A stretch of DNA of 64,000 nt. Source: Artemia franciscana. Its lineage: Eukaryota > Arthropoda > Branchiopoda > Anostraca > Artemiidae. A program made the translations under genes and the position numbers. The stretch lies in contig NC_088867.1 in assembly GCF_032884065.1 (NCBI RefSeq), forward strand, positions 24,354,018 through 24,418,017, written 5' to 3'. Of this stretch, positions 44,310 through 60,121 are shown piece by piece. Under the pieces are notes generated by a model. The model searched no databases and was not told the origin of the DNA. It saw only the letters and a list, made by a program, of their open reading frames with translations. Positions within the stretch are counted from its first letter, which is position 1, and every line of letters starts with the position of its first letter.

Positions 44310-46400
44310 GTGGCATATAGCGATTGCAAATTCTGTCTGTCTGTCGGTCCCGGTTTTGCCAGTTTAGGCGCTTTCTGCAAGCTAAGACGATGAACTATGG
44401 CAGACATATCAGAGACCAGATAAGATTAAATTAGAATTAGTCGTTTCCCCGATTCGACTATCTGGGGGAGTGGGGAACGGTTAATTCAGAAAAATTAGAA
44501 AAAATGAGGCATTTTCAACTTACGAACAGCTGACCGGATCTTACTGAAATTTGACATTTAAAAGGATATCATGTCTAAAAACTCTAATCTCAAATCCCGA
44601 CTAGATCAGGTGACACTGGGGGAGTTGGAGGGGGAAATTTAAAATCTTGAAAAACGCTTAGAGTGGTGGGATCGAGATGAAACATGGTGGGAAAAATAAT
44701 CAAAAGTCCTAGATATTGGACTTTTTCCAGTCCTAGGAACCGGAAATCTTGGAAAACGCTTTGATTGGCGAGATCAGGATGAAACTTGGTGGGAAGAATA
44801 CGCACATGTCCAAGATCCGTTACCAACTTAACCAGACCGGAACCGCTCTCTTTGGGGGAGTTGCGGTGGGGGGGGGGGTAATTCGGAAAAATTAGGAAAA
44901 ATGAGATATTGGTAACTTACGAACGGGTGATCAGATCTTAATGAAATTTGATATTTAGAAGGATCTTGTGCTTTAGAGCCCTTTTTTAAATTTCCGACCA
45001 GATCAGGTGACATTTGGGGGAGATGTAGAGGAAAACCAGAAATCTTTGAAAACGTGAAAATTGAGGTCTCTTCATCTTACAAATGGGTTTTCGGATCTTA
45101 ATTAAACTTGATGTATAGAAAGATCTTATGTCTCAGATGCTCCGTTTTTAATTTGAATCGGATCTGGGGACATAGGGGAATGGAGGGGGGAAACAGAAAT
45201 CTTGGAAACTGGAAATCTTGGAAAACGCTTAGAGTGGAGATATCAGGATGAAACTTGATGGAAAGTATAAGGAAAAGTTTTAGATACATGATTGAAGTAA
45301 TTGGAACGTGTCAACTCTCTTTGGGGGAGTTGTGGGGATTTCCGTTGCTTTGGTGAGTTCGTTGCTTCTAGACGTGCTAGGGCGATGGAAATTGGTAGGC
45401 GTGTCAGGGACATGCACAAATTGACTTGATAACAGTAATTTCCTCGATTCGACTATCTAGGGGGCTGGAGGGAGAGGATAAATTGAACAAATGATGCATT
45501 TTTAACTTACGAATGAGGGATCGGATTTTAATAAAATCTGATATTTAGAAGGACCTCATATCTCAGAGCTCTTATTTTAAATCCCTACCATATCCGGTGA
45601 TATTGGGGGAGTTTGAGGGGAAAACGGTAAATCTTGGAAAACGCTTAGAGTGGAGAGATTGGGATGAAACTTGGTGGAAGAAATAAGCACAAGTCCTAGA
45701 TACATGATTGACATAACCAGACTGAATCTGCTCTCTTTGGGGGAGTTTGGGGAGGGGGTGTTATTTCGGAAAAATTGGAGAAATTGAGATATTTTTAACT
45801 TAAGAATAGGTTGTCAGATCTTAATGAAATTTGATATTTAGAAGGAAATCATGTCTCAGAGCTCTCTTGGAAAACCGGGAATCTTGGAAAACTATTAGAG
45901 TGGAAAGATCAGGATGAAACCTGGTTGTTAGATAAAGCAAATGTCGTAGACACGTGATTGACGTAACCAGACTGGATCCACTCTCTTTGAGGGAGTTAAG
46001 GGGGTTCAGTGCTTTGGTGAGTTCGGTGCTTCTGGACGTGATGGGACGATGAAAATTGGTAGGCGTGACAGGGACCTGCATAAATTGACTTGATAAAGTC
46101 GTTTTCCCTGATTCGACCATGTGCTGGGCTGAAGGGAGAGGAAAAAATAGAAAAATGGAGGTATTTTTAACTTACGATTGGGTTATCCAACTTTAATGAA
46201 TTTTGATATTTAGAAGGACCTCGTGTCTCAGAGCTCTTATTTTAAATCCCGACTGGCATTAGGCCTCTGATTTTCCTTTTAAATCAATCTATTGATTCTT
46301 AGAATTTTGCTAGAGCTCATGCTATATTAGCTCTTGGCTCTTAGCTTTTCCAACCTCGTCACAAGTGCCATATGAGCTCTTAGCTCTTGGTTTCACTTAA
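44310..46400 (+). repeat. Composite tandem element R4, locus B
   Basis: Same organisation as locus A. The head is at about 44310-44480 (CTGTCTGTCTGTCGGTCCCGGTTTTGCC), tandem units follow with GATCAGATCTTAATGAAATTTGATATTTAGAAGG, head-like segments recur at about 45345-45470 and 46008-46130, and the tail is at about 46240-46395 with CATATGAGCTCTTAGCTCTTGG. Units are more degraded and some shorter than in locus A. Confidence 0.75.
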
Positions 46401-46529
46401 AAGCAGAACCAAAAAGTTATAAGTTATAAGTTAAAAATTAGATTACTTAACGTAAAAGTTATACTTTTACTTAATATTACTTAATATATTAATATTAATT
46501 AATATTAATAATTAATATTACTTAATATA

Positions 46530-46690
46530 CAATACTTAACGTAAAGGGACGGTGTTTGAGGAGTGGGATGCCCCCCCCCCTATCAAAGGTGAAATAATTT
46601 TCGGTTGTTTTAAGGTTTGATGTCCCTCTTTCCTTCCATTTGAAATAATTGATTTCTTTATTTCATTTACGTTCGTTTGTAAGGCCATAC
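46530..46690 (+). repeat. R1 fragment (half hairpin module)
   Basis: CTTAACGTAAAGGGACGGTGTTTGAGG through GGTTTGATGTCCCTC corresponds to the right arm of an R1 hairpin module. The preceding 46480-46540 is an AT-only stretch of TTAATATTA repetitions. Confidence 0.6.
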
Positions 46691-48060
46691 CAAGGATTAC
46701 CCTAAATTTGAGAAGAACTATCCCCCCGCGCTTCCCACTCGTTTGGGTTGTTGTTGTTGTGTTTGGCTTTTCAATTTTTATTTTTTACAGTTTTTTGTTG
46801 CTTTCACAATTTTTTATTTGCAATGTCAGTTTCTTTTATTTTTAACTGTCAATTAGCGTAGAAATTTAATGAAAAAAACGGCTTTTTATGCTTGAAAATA
46901 GGGATCATTTTTAATTCACTCTCATCAAAATATTTAACAGATTCTTATTGTCGGCTTTTAGGTAAAAATGTCATTTTTCAGCAAAATGGTAGAAAAGTGC
47001 ACTTGTATGCGGTGTCGTAAATATCTTTTGGCACTGAAAAACGATTGAATCAAGAAATATTCGTTCGAATGAGCTCATTCTTAAATCTTGATTTTCGTTT
47101 GAAATGATCGCTCTTGGAAACACTACTCTTTTTTTTAATTCAAGCATACTTTATTAAGCAAAATATTTTTACTGGTATCTGCAACCTTGGTGAAAAAGAT
47201 ACAGTATGTTTGACAACACACTTTCCCTCAACTCTGCTACTCTATATACATTGATAGAACTCTATCTAATCTCAACGTCTTATCACAGGGATTGCTTAGT
47301 GGACTTGAATCATTAATATAAGATGCATGAACTACCCAGGTAATTTCTTAGACGAAACTTATTTTCTTTTCACAATTTAAATGAAAAATATTCAAGGAAA
47401 AAATATTGAAAAACTTCCTTTTCTCTAATGAAAATAGAAGTTTGGGTTATTCGGCTTCACATTCGAAAGCGTTTTATTTTTGTTGAATTTTCCTTTCTCC
47501 TCTTCTTTATAAGTTTGGTTTGTTTTTTCCTTCTTTTCTTCATTTATTAAAGACATCTGGATTTGAATTTGAATTATTCGAACTTCTTATTATATTTAGA
47601 GAAAATATTTTGTTAATTTTGTGTTGATTTATTAAAAAACAATACCCGTTTTTTTATACAGCATTTCCATTTCGTTTTAAATGAACTGTATAAATGTCTT
47701 GTGCCGCTAGTTGACCGATGATATGGTTAGGTAGCTGATCTTACACTTGAATGACTCTCATTTAATGGTTTATTGATCACTAACGATGGTGGATTACAAA
47801 CCAATTCATCAACATTGTCTTAATTTATTGTTGTTTTATCTAGGTCTGATGATTAGACCTGTCATTGTTAATTTAGACTTAGTTGACTAATAGAAAAAAT
47901 TTGTGTGTTAATTCGCTGTTGGATTCAGGAGAATTTGGTTGTTCTTTAAAAGTTTAAGTTGAACATTATCAGCAGTAAAGAATAATAATTAAAGTAATTA
48001 TTATATTTATTCGCTTATGCCCAGTATGCCAGAGGTTATATTCAAGGGTGTATTCAGGAT
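46691..48060. other. Non-coding, nothing identified
   Basis: AT-rich sequence. No coding region or repeat match was recognised. Confidence 0.4.
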
Positions 48061-48102
48061 TTTTTAAGGGAGAGGGGGTATTTTTTCCAAAGGTTTAAAC
48101 AC

Positions 48103-48425
<323 letters not shown>

Positions 48426-48459
48426 CATGAAAAGAGAAATCACCAATGCAACAGCACAA

Positions 48460-48469
<10 letters not shown>

Positions 48470-48521
<52 letters not shown>
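48470..48521. repeat. 52-bp poly(A) tract
   Basis: Uninterrupted A run following (CA)n. On the minus strand this is poly(T) at the far 3' side of the Penelope-like element. Confidence 0.9.
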
Positions 48522-48524
<3 letters not shown>

Positions 48525-48539
48525 ACAGAAGGAGAAAAG

Positions 48540-49173
48540 GAACAATGTTTTCCTAAATTAGTGATTAATATAGACCAGTACTTGAATGAGGCCTTAACCC
48601 TACTCATCCATACAATCACATAGGTCAAACAGCATAGCCACACACAATCAACCATAAAGAATAATCCATGGACAGGCAGTCATGTCGTCAATAAGTATAA
48701 GTCGTCATTTACTAAACAATAGAAAAAATAATATAGACAAATAATTCAGAGGCAACACCCAACACAAGGGCTCATCAGGAGAATACACTGGCCTATATAG
48801 GGTTTCGCCACTCTAAATTCTCTACCCAGCACAGTGTTGTGGCTACCACAGAATATCCATGGCATCCCCGCGTCAGGTATCACCCCCAAAATACATGCCT
48901 ATGAGAGAAAAAAAACAGCAAATGTAAAACAACCAAGTAAAACCAAAACAAGCTTATCCTGTTAATATATCCCTCCCTTCAGCAACAATAGGTAAACTAA
49001 ATATTATAAATTTTACCAAATCACAAATATTAACACACTGCAAAAAACCTGAATGAACTAAACAATTATAGAATTCATCATTACCATGTGGCTAATTTTT
49101 AAGAAAATCCGCTCAATTAGAAACACAATTCAAAATAAATGGCGCTGTGACAACATTTCTCGAAACTCCGAAA
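48540..49173 (-). pseudogene. Probable 3' region of the Penelope-like element
   Basis: Downstream of the broken reverse transcriptase on the minus strand. Short readable pieces are separated by stops (a hydrophobic stretch near 48440-48655 and pieces near 48900). I see no GIY-YIG endonuclease motif. It could be a decayed C-terminus or 3' untranslated region. Assignment rests on position. Confidence 0.4.
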
Positions 49174-49480
49174 TTAGTTCAAAATTTCTTTAAGTATTTC
49201 TAGATAATTCTTTTGATATTTATTTAAAAGTTCGTTATAATGAAAACTAAATTTTTGAAATTGCCAAGTTAATTTATTTGCAGAAAAACCTCTTGATATC
49301 AATTTTTGGCTTAAGATTTTACATCTATTTTTAAAATCAATATAATTACTACAAATCCTTGCATAACGAAGTAACTGTGAGAAAAACGCTGAATATGTGA
49401 TATTTGAGTGTATATTACTTTCAGGGAATGGGAAACTAATCACTTCAAAATCAAAATCATCCGTTTTTACATTTTAAACA
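49174..49480 (-). pseudogene. Penelope-like reverse transcriptase, C-terminal piece
   Basis: Reads DDFDFEVISFPFPESNIHSN, then AFFSQLLRYARICSNYIDF, KNRCKILSQKLISRGF and a Lys/Asn-rich end with a stop at 49174. This matches the thumb region that follows the catalytic domain in this family (SAF.SQL.R.ARIC pattern). It is out of frame with the main reading frame at 49505-50842 because of a TGTAAAA-type repeat between them. Confidence 0.75.
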
Positions 49481-49528
49481 TTTTTTTACACATTTTTTTA
49501 CATTTTACATTTTACATTTATTATACAT
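49481..49528 (-). repeat. TGTAAAA short tandem expansion inside the RT gene
   Basis: On the minus strand, repeated AATGTAAA/AAAATGTGT units lie exactly where the RT protein should run from SFKMYN into DDFDFEVI. The expansion adds stops and a frameshift. Confidence 0.8.
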
Positions 49529-50842
49529 TTTAAAACTTAATCTATTATTATCACAAATATTAATATTTAAATATAAGAAATGATCTTCATGACCAGCGCC
49601 ATGACTAGGCTCAAGAATAAGCTCTGATGGATATATATTTTTAGAAATATCAATGAAATCCTTACAATTTAAGACCAAAATATCATCTAAATATCTTTTA
49701 TTATTTGACAAAGCATGTTTTAAATTAATTGGATTATTCTTATCCATCATATATTTATATTCTAGTTGACTTAAAAACAAGTCAGCTATAAATGGGCTGG
49801 CATTCCCCCCCCCCATGGGAATTCCCATAATTTGCTTGTACAAATCACCCCCAAATCTTATATAAGTATTGTATAAAACAAATTCCAATAACTCAAAAAT
49901 CATATCCAAGCTGTAACATCTCAAGTTAACTATAGTATTAAAGCAGTTTGTCCATATAGCTTTTTTATTATAAATGTCTATTTTTAAGAACCTTTTACTA
50001 GATAAGAGGAAAGATTTCTTGATAACAGTTTTTAAATTATCAAACACTACATTAAGTGATAAATTAGTATACATTGTCACAAAATCGAAAGACTCAATTC
50101 TTTTAGCTGAAACCATTGTTAAAGAATCTATCACCTGCAGTGAATTATAAACACTCCAATATGGATTAAAATACGAAAATTTTTTAATACCAGAACAATA
50201 GGTTTTAAGTTTATTTACAATTTCCTTTAAAATTAAAGAGAGGTCAGTAGCAGCAATGCGGGTTGGACATTTAGCTGCTCCAGCAATAAACCGTGGTTTA
50301 GGGGGATTCTTATGAAATTTTACAGTCCAATATAGGAAAGGGAACTTTTTATCATTGTCATTTATTTTAATATTAAAATTTTTAAAAAGTATTTCTTCAG
50401 TCTTTTCAATTAAATTCTCATCCTCTATATTTACCTTTTCGTAAACATTAGTTGTGGATAACTCCCTTTTTAAGATATTACAATACAGCTTCTGACAAAT
50501 TATGGCAAAATTATTATTAGCTTTATCCACTGGCACAATTACAAATTCATTCTTTAGATTAGCAATTGCTTGTTTAATCTTTGCATTATAAAATAATGAT
50601 TTAGTGTTACTATTTTTTAAGTTAGAATATATTTTATTTCTTATTCTACTAATAATCAAATTCTTCCAACTTTGAAAACTCTCTTTATTTTTATTCTCTT
50701 TCTTACACCACTTATCAATAAATAAATCAAAATCATTTTCCAAGCCATCAAGAACACTCGATGGCTTCAGATGATGAGAAAGCCGGAAATTAGCCCCTTT
50801 ATTCATTATAATTTGAAGATCATCTTGCTTTATTATTGACAA
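49505..50842 (-). pseudogene. Penelope-like element reverse transcriptase, main part
   Basis: 445 codons from the ATG at 50842. Visible: VPVDKANNN (residues 103-111), FHKNPPKPRFIAG (176-188), motif A FDFVTMYTNL (252-261, catalytic Asp 253), motif B GIPMGGGNASPF (340-351) and motif C YLDD (384-387), all as in Penelope-like RTs. The family sequence also continues upstream past the ATG (VITGDLSI near 50845, interrupted by one TAA near 50892), so the true N-terminus is lost at the (TA)n at 50950. The frame ends prematurely in a TGTAAAA repeat. The catalytic motifs survive but the gene is broken at both ends. AT-rich codon use. Confidence 0.85.
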
Positions 50843-53450
<2,608 letters not shown>

Positions 53451-54660
53451 CATAAACTTATATTTTCTTAAACAAAATTCCCTATCTCTGTCTTAAGATA
53501 TAGGGCTTTCTATGGTATCAGGTTATCTAAATGTTTCGCACCCAAGGGAGGGCTTCCAACTAGGTCCCTTTAATATCAGATTTTGTTGCATGGATTTCAC
53601 TGAATTCCCTAGATTTTCTATATACGTTTTCTGATTTTTGAATTTTTCGAAACTCCCCTCCTGCCCTAAAACAGTCTCCTCAAAATTATATCCCTCTGTA
53701 CTTGATTGATGCCTATTACTTCTTTTTTGGTTTGATGTCTGTTGTTTCTGACGAATTAACGTTCAATAAGATAAAGTCACTTAATAAACAATGCGGCTCA
53801 AAACGAAATTTTTCAAACTCTGGGGTCTTTCGGTTCTTAGATACGTCCTTCCATATTTGAAAGAGATAAAAAAGAGAAGCACTTGACCAGGAAAAAACAC
53901 AGCCTTCGTAATTAACCGCAATTAGACGAAAAAAACAAAACAAAAAAACTAAGAGCAAGAAGAGAACTTAAAATCGCCCGAAAGAATGGCAATATCTAAT
54001 GGTTTCCGGAAAAGAATTTCACAATTAACAGCACGCAATCAATGGATTGAAGCTAAACCCGACCTTATGGGCATTTTTATATAGCTATTTTTATTCAAAT
54101 GCAAATTAATGTCAACGTTAAAACCTATCAACGAACAGTAATTATCGTATATCTAAGGGGGTAATTATTCCCTCACAAAACTGAAATTTAACTTATACTT
54201 TATTGACGGTGTGGATAATATCTATGGTTTGGCTGAAACTTCAGGACTTGGAATTGGTGGTTTTTGGATGGCCATCTCCCCTCTCCCTCATATAAACGAT
54301 AATTTCTGTTCATTGCGCCCTTAACTCCGCTCCACGTTTTCAAACCTGAAGCCTATACAGCTGTATGTGCTTTTACTTCGACCATCATCTCTTCAAAACT
54401 TCACTCTTAACTCCCTCTCAGCAACTTCTGATTTAATTTAAATCTTTCCTTATGACTGTTTTTCACCCCATGCATCGACGCCTTATAGCCCAGATTGATG
54501 GTTACAAATACAATTTTGGAATTACCTGTGATCCATCTTCCTTATAACACAACTTCGTCATCTTAACCTTTCTGTCATTTTAGCCCTGGAAACCAGGGTG
54601 GAACCATACTTTTCGCACAGTTTATGGATTAGTATACAGTGAGGCAAACCAGTGCCGAAA
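53451..54660. other. Non-coding, nothing firm
   Basis: No gene was recognised. A weak R1-like stretch (CGTATATCTAAGGGGG..TTCCCTC) occurs near 54140-54170. Confidence 0.4.
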
Positions 54661-54666
54661 TTTAGC

Positions 54667-55065
54667 TTAGACTATTGTTCTGGAAACATTTAGCATACCA
54701 TACCTTCTTCAACCTTGAGAATGCCCTCGTTTCAGGGCCATGCTTAATCAATTTGATTAGTTTGCCTCCCAATGCCATAATCTTGTCGGAGACTTATCTT
54801 TCTGTTCTTCCATACTTTTTAAGCAGTGAGAAGAACCCTACACATTGTCTATGCTTAGACTATGTTCAACTTTGCTTAGACTATTGTTCTGAGACTATTG
54901 TTCTGGAAACATCTAGCATACCACACCTTCATCAACCTTGAGAATGCCAACGTTTCAGAGCCATACTTGATCAATTCGATTAGTTCGGCTTCCAATACCA
55001 TAATCTTGTCAGAGACTTATCTTTCTATTCTTCCATACTTTTTAAGCAGTGAAAAGAATCTTTCT
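54667..55065 (-). pseudogene. Tandemly duplicated LINE fragment
   Basis: Two copies of about 170 bp (54667-54835 and 54892-55065) with about 88% identity by eye. On the minus strand each reads like the LINE C-terminal region at 27540-27740: KKVWKNRKI, LIKYGSETLAFS and a shifted RCFQNNSL, corresponding to KKKFGRIRR, VVKHGSETWAPQ and DVFQRNCL. Stops and shifts are present in both. Confidence 0.65.
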
Positions 55066-58000
55066 CAAAAATGCTACCCATTATCTATAATAATCATCGT
55101 TATGAATTTACATCGTTATGTCAATGAACCCTTCAAACCTAAAAAAAAATAATAATAATGGACCGTACTAATTTGGTTTCTCAGTATTAGCGTAAAAAAA
55201 TCATGAAAAACTGAAGATGCTTATGAAAAACTTTCATTGAGTAAGAGAAGGGAGTTTTGGCTTACAATTCAATAACACTCCAATCATCATAGCTTCTTCA
55301 TATAGGAGTCAAAGAGCTTTCCACGACGAAGGAAAATTAATTACTCCAGTGATAGCCTAATAGGTTAAATAAATGGATTCAGCAGTCTCCTGAAAAATAA
55401 GCCGTGAGTTGCACGAATCAAATTATTCTGTGTGAGTGTAGTTCTTTCACTGTTTACTTAGTGTTGTTAAATTAGAGCACATTTTTCCATGAAAAGTACG
55501 GAACAAATTTAAATCTTGAAAGGACCAGAAATTAATTCATAAAAAGATAACTATAAGTAAACATAACGGACTGTAAGTAAAGAGTAGAGACCAAACCGTG
55601 GTAGTAGAGACCGACGCTAAAAAAAAAAAAATGATAACAGCACATGCCTCAAAAGAACCAAACTGTGAACGTAAATCCAAACGTACAAAACTCATCAAGC
55701 TTAAAATAGCCCAGCAAAAGTTAAGGCCTGAGGAAATGTGCCTTATTTTTAAAAAAGGCGGTCAGTTCCCTAAGAGGGGTTGATCTTAATGCAAAATATT
55801 CATTCAGCATATCAAAAACCTTATTGTGGAAGTCTCTAGTCACTATTTGTAAAAATGCGATTTTTTTTTATCTAACCAGTGGTCCTAAAATGCCAGAAGA
55901 AGGGTCATGCAAGCATGAACTGAAAGTTTAAGCACAGTTTTTAGTATCAACAACGATTGTACCACATCAGAGAGGGCCAAAATCCTATCGAGGTAAATTT
56001 CTGATATGGGCAACTTGCTTTGACTTAGTGAAAACTAATTCAGATACATTTTGTACTGAGTCATGAGGCATTTGTTCTAGATAATGCATGTTACCAAGGG
56101 ACGCACGCAAGGGAGACCGTGGGGCCCGCCCATCTAAATTTCAAATTTTCTCAAGTTTTTGGGTACTTGTTATTCAAATTACCAAATCAATTATTTTTTT
56201 TTTTATTATTGGGCGATGGAAAAAAAATCATTGTTCTTGCCTGATTCAGTTGATAAAAAAAAATTAAAGGGTTAGTACAGGCAGAGGTTAAATATAGACC
56301 AAAGGTTAATATCTTTAAATTAAGTATTGAGTTTTTCAAAATTATGTACAGTTGTGTCTTAGTTATTAGGAATGAAATTCAGTGGCTCCATGTGTGGATG
56401 AGAGGAGCTTGAAGTCTGTGAAAGTGTGCTCTAGGCCCACATTTGTATTTACTTTTGTCGATACTTTAGATAAATGTATTCATAGGGAGGAGGGATAAAG
56501 AGAGAGGGGTTTTCCTCCTAATATACCTTCATTCTGAGGAATCATTTTGGACCAAGCATTTAATAAGAAATTTTCAGGGTGATAGTGTCCTTCCTACTAA
56601 ACCAAATATTTTGACGGTAGCATAAACGTTCATATATTTAACTGCACAAAAAGATTCGCCTGAAGAACTTCCCATGAAACCAGTGAATTTGTAACTTTTA
56701 TTTTGGTGTTCTTGACCCTCCCACTGTCGCAAAAATATGTTAAAGGGAGCAATTTTTCGGGGATGATTAAAATTCTTGGAGCAATGTTAAAAAGGATTTA
56801 TTTTATTTCTCTAAAAGTGGCTGAGAGGGGATAAATAGATTTGCTCTCGATTAAGAGCCCGGATCAAACATTTCTTACCAAGAAGCTGAAATTAAAGAGC
56901 GAGCGTTGTCAGCAAAAAACGGAACTCTGAAGATAATTTATTACAATGTGTGAATGAAAAAAAATCTGCTATTTCTACTTATCGTAAGCTTTCAAAACTT
57001 CATAATTTAATTTGTTTCATCAAAAGTAGGCGATCAGATTCTCAAACATCATTTGTATATGAACATTTTTATAATTTTGGAAAAAATAGGTTATCTCCCT
57101 CCCTCCCCCACCCCCAAAATGGTTGTGATCTGGACGAAAATTACACAATAAGGTGCAACATGTATGGGAACCCAAAACTACTATCTTTGAATATATGGAT
57201 TATTCTCTAGTTAAGAATGTTAACCTATGCTTATTTTTCCACAAGTGATCGTCTTTTGCTAGTAGGAAGTCGAATTTTGTAGGAAGAGGTCTCATCCGTG
57301 TGAAAATCTCAAGAACTAGTGATATTTAAGAAAACAAGAGCTCAGGTCACAGTAAAATGCCAATTGAAAAGAATAAAGGACAGGGGAAGAAGACCCTTAT
57401 TGCCCCTTCAAAAACGTGAAGTTGTCATGGAATATGAAAAGACATAGCTAGAAAAGTAATTGCTAGTTCTTACTAAGTTTGTTGAGACCAAGTAATCTCT
57501 TTTAATTGATAGCCTGGTGACTATTAATTAGATTTTACTCGCCCCCCTTCCACAAACGCACACTCGGGGATTTCAGATTGATCCTTGATACTAAAAAATA
57601 TAAAATTAGACCACTAGTCGTTGCCTCTCGTGAAGTTTGTTTAAACTTAAGCAGCTTTGTTTACATCCAAATTCCTGTTCTTGTGGTTGACCTGGTTAGA
57701 AATTTTTTATCCTGTTGCTTTCCTATTACCCAGGTAGGATCAGCTCAGGACACTGAAAATGAACAAGTAGGACACTAGCTCTTATTTACGGTTAAATCAG
57801 GTTTCTATTTTGTATCCCACTCTGTTGATTCAATTAAGAGAATGGAAGGATCCCTCCCCCCAGAGGTCAGGTCAAGTACGACTCTCAGAAAGACAGCACT
57901 AAGAAAATTAGACTATTCTTACTTCCCATCAGATTTAGCTATCATTCTGGTAGTTTCATAATAATTTAGAGACCCCTTCTCCTTTACAGTTTTATTGTAC

Positions 58001-58161
58001 CCAGACACCAAAGCCCACATATAATACAATAAGACACATATGACCATCAAGTTTCGTTAGGAATATTAAGTTTTTATCAGGTAAATTTGCTTATAAAAGA
58101 AATTTAAGGACCCTCTCCTGTATACACACACAAGTTGAAAGGGACCTGAACTTCTAAGACG

Positions 58162-58163
<2 letters not shown>
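55066..58163. other. Non-coding, nothing firm
   Basis: No repeat family was recognised. A short basic frame (ATG 55598 to stop 55783, KSKRTKLIKLKIAQQKLR) and a pyrimidine tract before CAG at 57732 are too weak to call as exons. Confidence 0.4.

Positions 58164-58227
<64 letters not shown>
58164..58227. repeat. 64-bp poly(T) tract
   Basis: Uninterrupted T run. On the minus strand it would be a poly(A) tail, but the sequence upstream of it on that strand (58228-58294) is short and runs into R1. Confidence 0.9.
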
Positions 58228-58228
<1 letters not shown>

Positions 58229-58294
58229 ATAAAGATTTCTCTTCCTCCCCACTAATATTGAATGAGATGTGACGACTCCTTCTGAAAAATTAAA

Positions 58295-60121
58295 TTGAAT
58301 TTTTTTTTCACCTGAAAACAAGGAGCAACCTTAAAACTGCAAACGCCTAGAAATTATTTCGTATACGAGGGTGGCTGCCCCTTTTCAATCACTCACTTTT
58401 CACGCTAAGTTTTTAGCACTTTAAGAAGGACTGTTATCCTAATTAAACGGCCCTTGCGTTTTGGGAGTCGTTCTTAAGTAACTGGACAAAAAGTCAAACT
58501 TTAGCGTAAAGAGCGAGGTATTGAGGAGGGTGCAGCACCCTCATGTACTGACAAACTTCTGTTCTTTGAAGTTTTAAAGTTGTTCCTAGCTTTCTAACTT
58601 TTTTACTATTTTTTTTTATATTTAATTTCTGATTGTTTTTCAAATAAAGCCGGCAAATCCGCCTAACACTTCCTGAAAAAATCCCCCCCCCAATGAAAAT
58701 TCCTCCATAGAAATTTCCTGCCGCGTAAAATCCCCCCAAAAATTTCTTTCTGACATTCCATCCTCATTGGAAATTCCCCCAGGGAAATTTCCTTAGCCCA
58801 CTTTCATTTGACAAAAAGACTTGTTTTTATTTAATCTAATTTCTGATCGTTTTACAAATTATGCTGGAAATCCCCCGTCCATGGAAATATACTCCAGAAG
58901 TAATGAAATTTTCCCCCTAAATGAGAGTTTTTCCCATGAGAATTTGCCCCATGGATAAGTTATCCCACGGAAAATCCTCGTCCCCACGGAAAAATCCCCT
59001 AGACTATTCTAGCCCTGCTGAAAATTTCCCGCAGAAAAAAACCGGAGCATTTTAACATGCAAAAATTCAGTTGCCAAAGAGGTAATAAGACAAATAAAAA
59101 GAAGAGTGCATAGGAAGTTTTGGCAAATTCCCCCGCGTAAACGTTTCCCTGGTACGTTATCCCCTACCCCTTGGCAGCTTTCTTACCCACGAATAAATAT
59201 TTCTGTGGACCCCCCCCCCCACATGGCAAATGCCTGAACACATACCAATAAAAAAGGCAATATGGAAACAATGGGCAAATTTCATAACCCACAGCCCTTT
59301 CCCCAGGGGTTTTAGGGGTTAAAATTATCCCTTCATGCACTGTTACTGGACCTAACAACTATGTTGTGAAGAATGGCTATCCCAAACTTTTGGTCGAATG
59401 ACTTCGGGATTGGGAATGGAGTGGCAGGGATGCTGGTTGCCGTCCAATTTTTTTGGTCACTTAAAAAGTGCACTAGGACTTTAATTTTCGTTCGAATGAG
59501 TCCTCTCCAGGATCTTAGGACCCATTTGGTCACCCCTGGGGAGAACAAAAAAAAAAATTAACTCACATCCAAGGGCAAAAAAATAGAAAATTTGACATTT
59601 TTCACATGGATATAGTTGTTAATATATAACTATTTAATAATATTAAATAGTTGTTAATATATAACTATTTAATAATATTAAATAGTTGTTAACAAACCAT
59701 GTGTGCATAATTTAATTTTTTACGTGTTTTTAAATTGTTTTTGACCTCCTCTGTTATTTTTGTAATTGACAAGAATATTAAGGCAAAATAAAGTGAATTT
59801 GAGTTTGAAAATGCATTGGAGCTTGAAACCTCTACAGTAGGATTCTCTTATACACTGAATTTGATGGTGTGATTTTCTTTAAGATTTCTTGAATTTCTGG
59901 GAGTGTCTCCCCCCTTTATCCTAAATCACGCTAACTTTCTCGGGTTTGTAGCTTCTAATAGGTAACAATAAACTTAATGGATCTTATGTTTTGTGAATAA
60001 GCAGAAAAATCCAATTGTTTTGATATATCGATTGTTATCAAAATTCTGGTTTTAGAGTTTTGGTCACTATTATGCTTAGTCGCTTATTGCTTATAGTTCC
60101 TTACCACGAAATGTTTGGTTT
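58295..60121 (+). repeat. Composite repeat R1, copy f (with internal insertion)
   Basis: Hairpin module at about 58305-58600, CCCC/GAAAATT-rich middle 58640-59160, CTACAGTAGGATTCTCTT near 59830, and a degraded terminal hairpin at 60094-60113. A stretch of about 210 bp (59605-59815) between ACATTTTTCACATGGATAT and GGAGCTTGAAACC is absent from the other copies. Confidence 0.7.
59605..59815. repeat. Insertion with 35-bp palindromic tandem units
   Basis: Two copies of a 35-bp unit containing CTATTTAATA, A, TATTAAATAG (a perfect 21-bp palindrome), then about 120 bp with AAAATAAAGTGAATTTGAG. Found only in R1 copy f. Confidence 0.75.

Noticed and set aside
48760-48840. Hammerhead ribozyme on the minus strand of the Penelope-like element (CTGATGAG and GCGAAAC)
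   Set aside because: Such elements often carry hammerheads, and both core motifs occur, but GAAA lies before CTGATGA with no convincing helix I or cleavage triplet; after helix II (CCC/GGG) the expected GAAA is missing. A covariance search would decide.
57732-57776. Last exon after CCTATTACCCAG
   Set aside because: Only 14 codons, no composition signal, and either phase ends quickly by chance.
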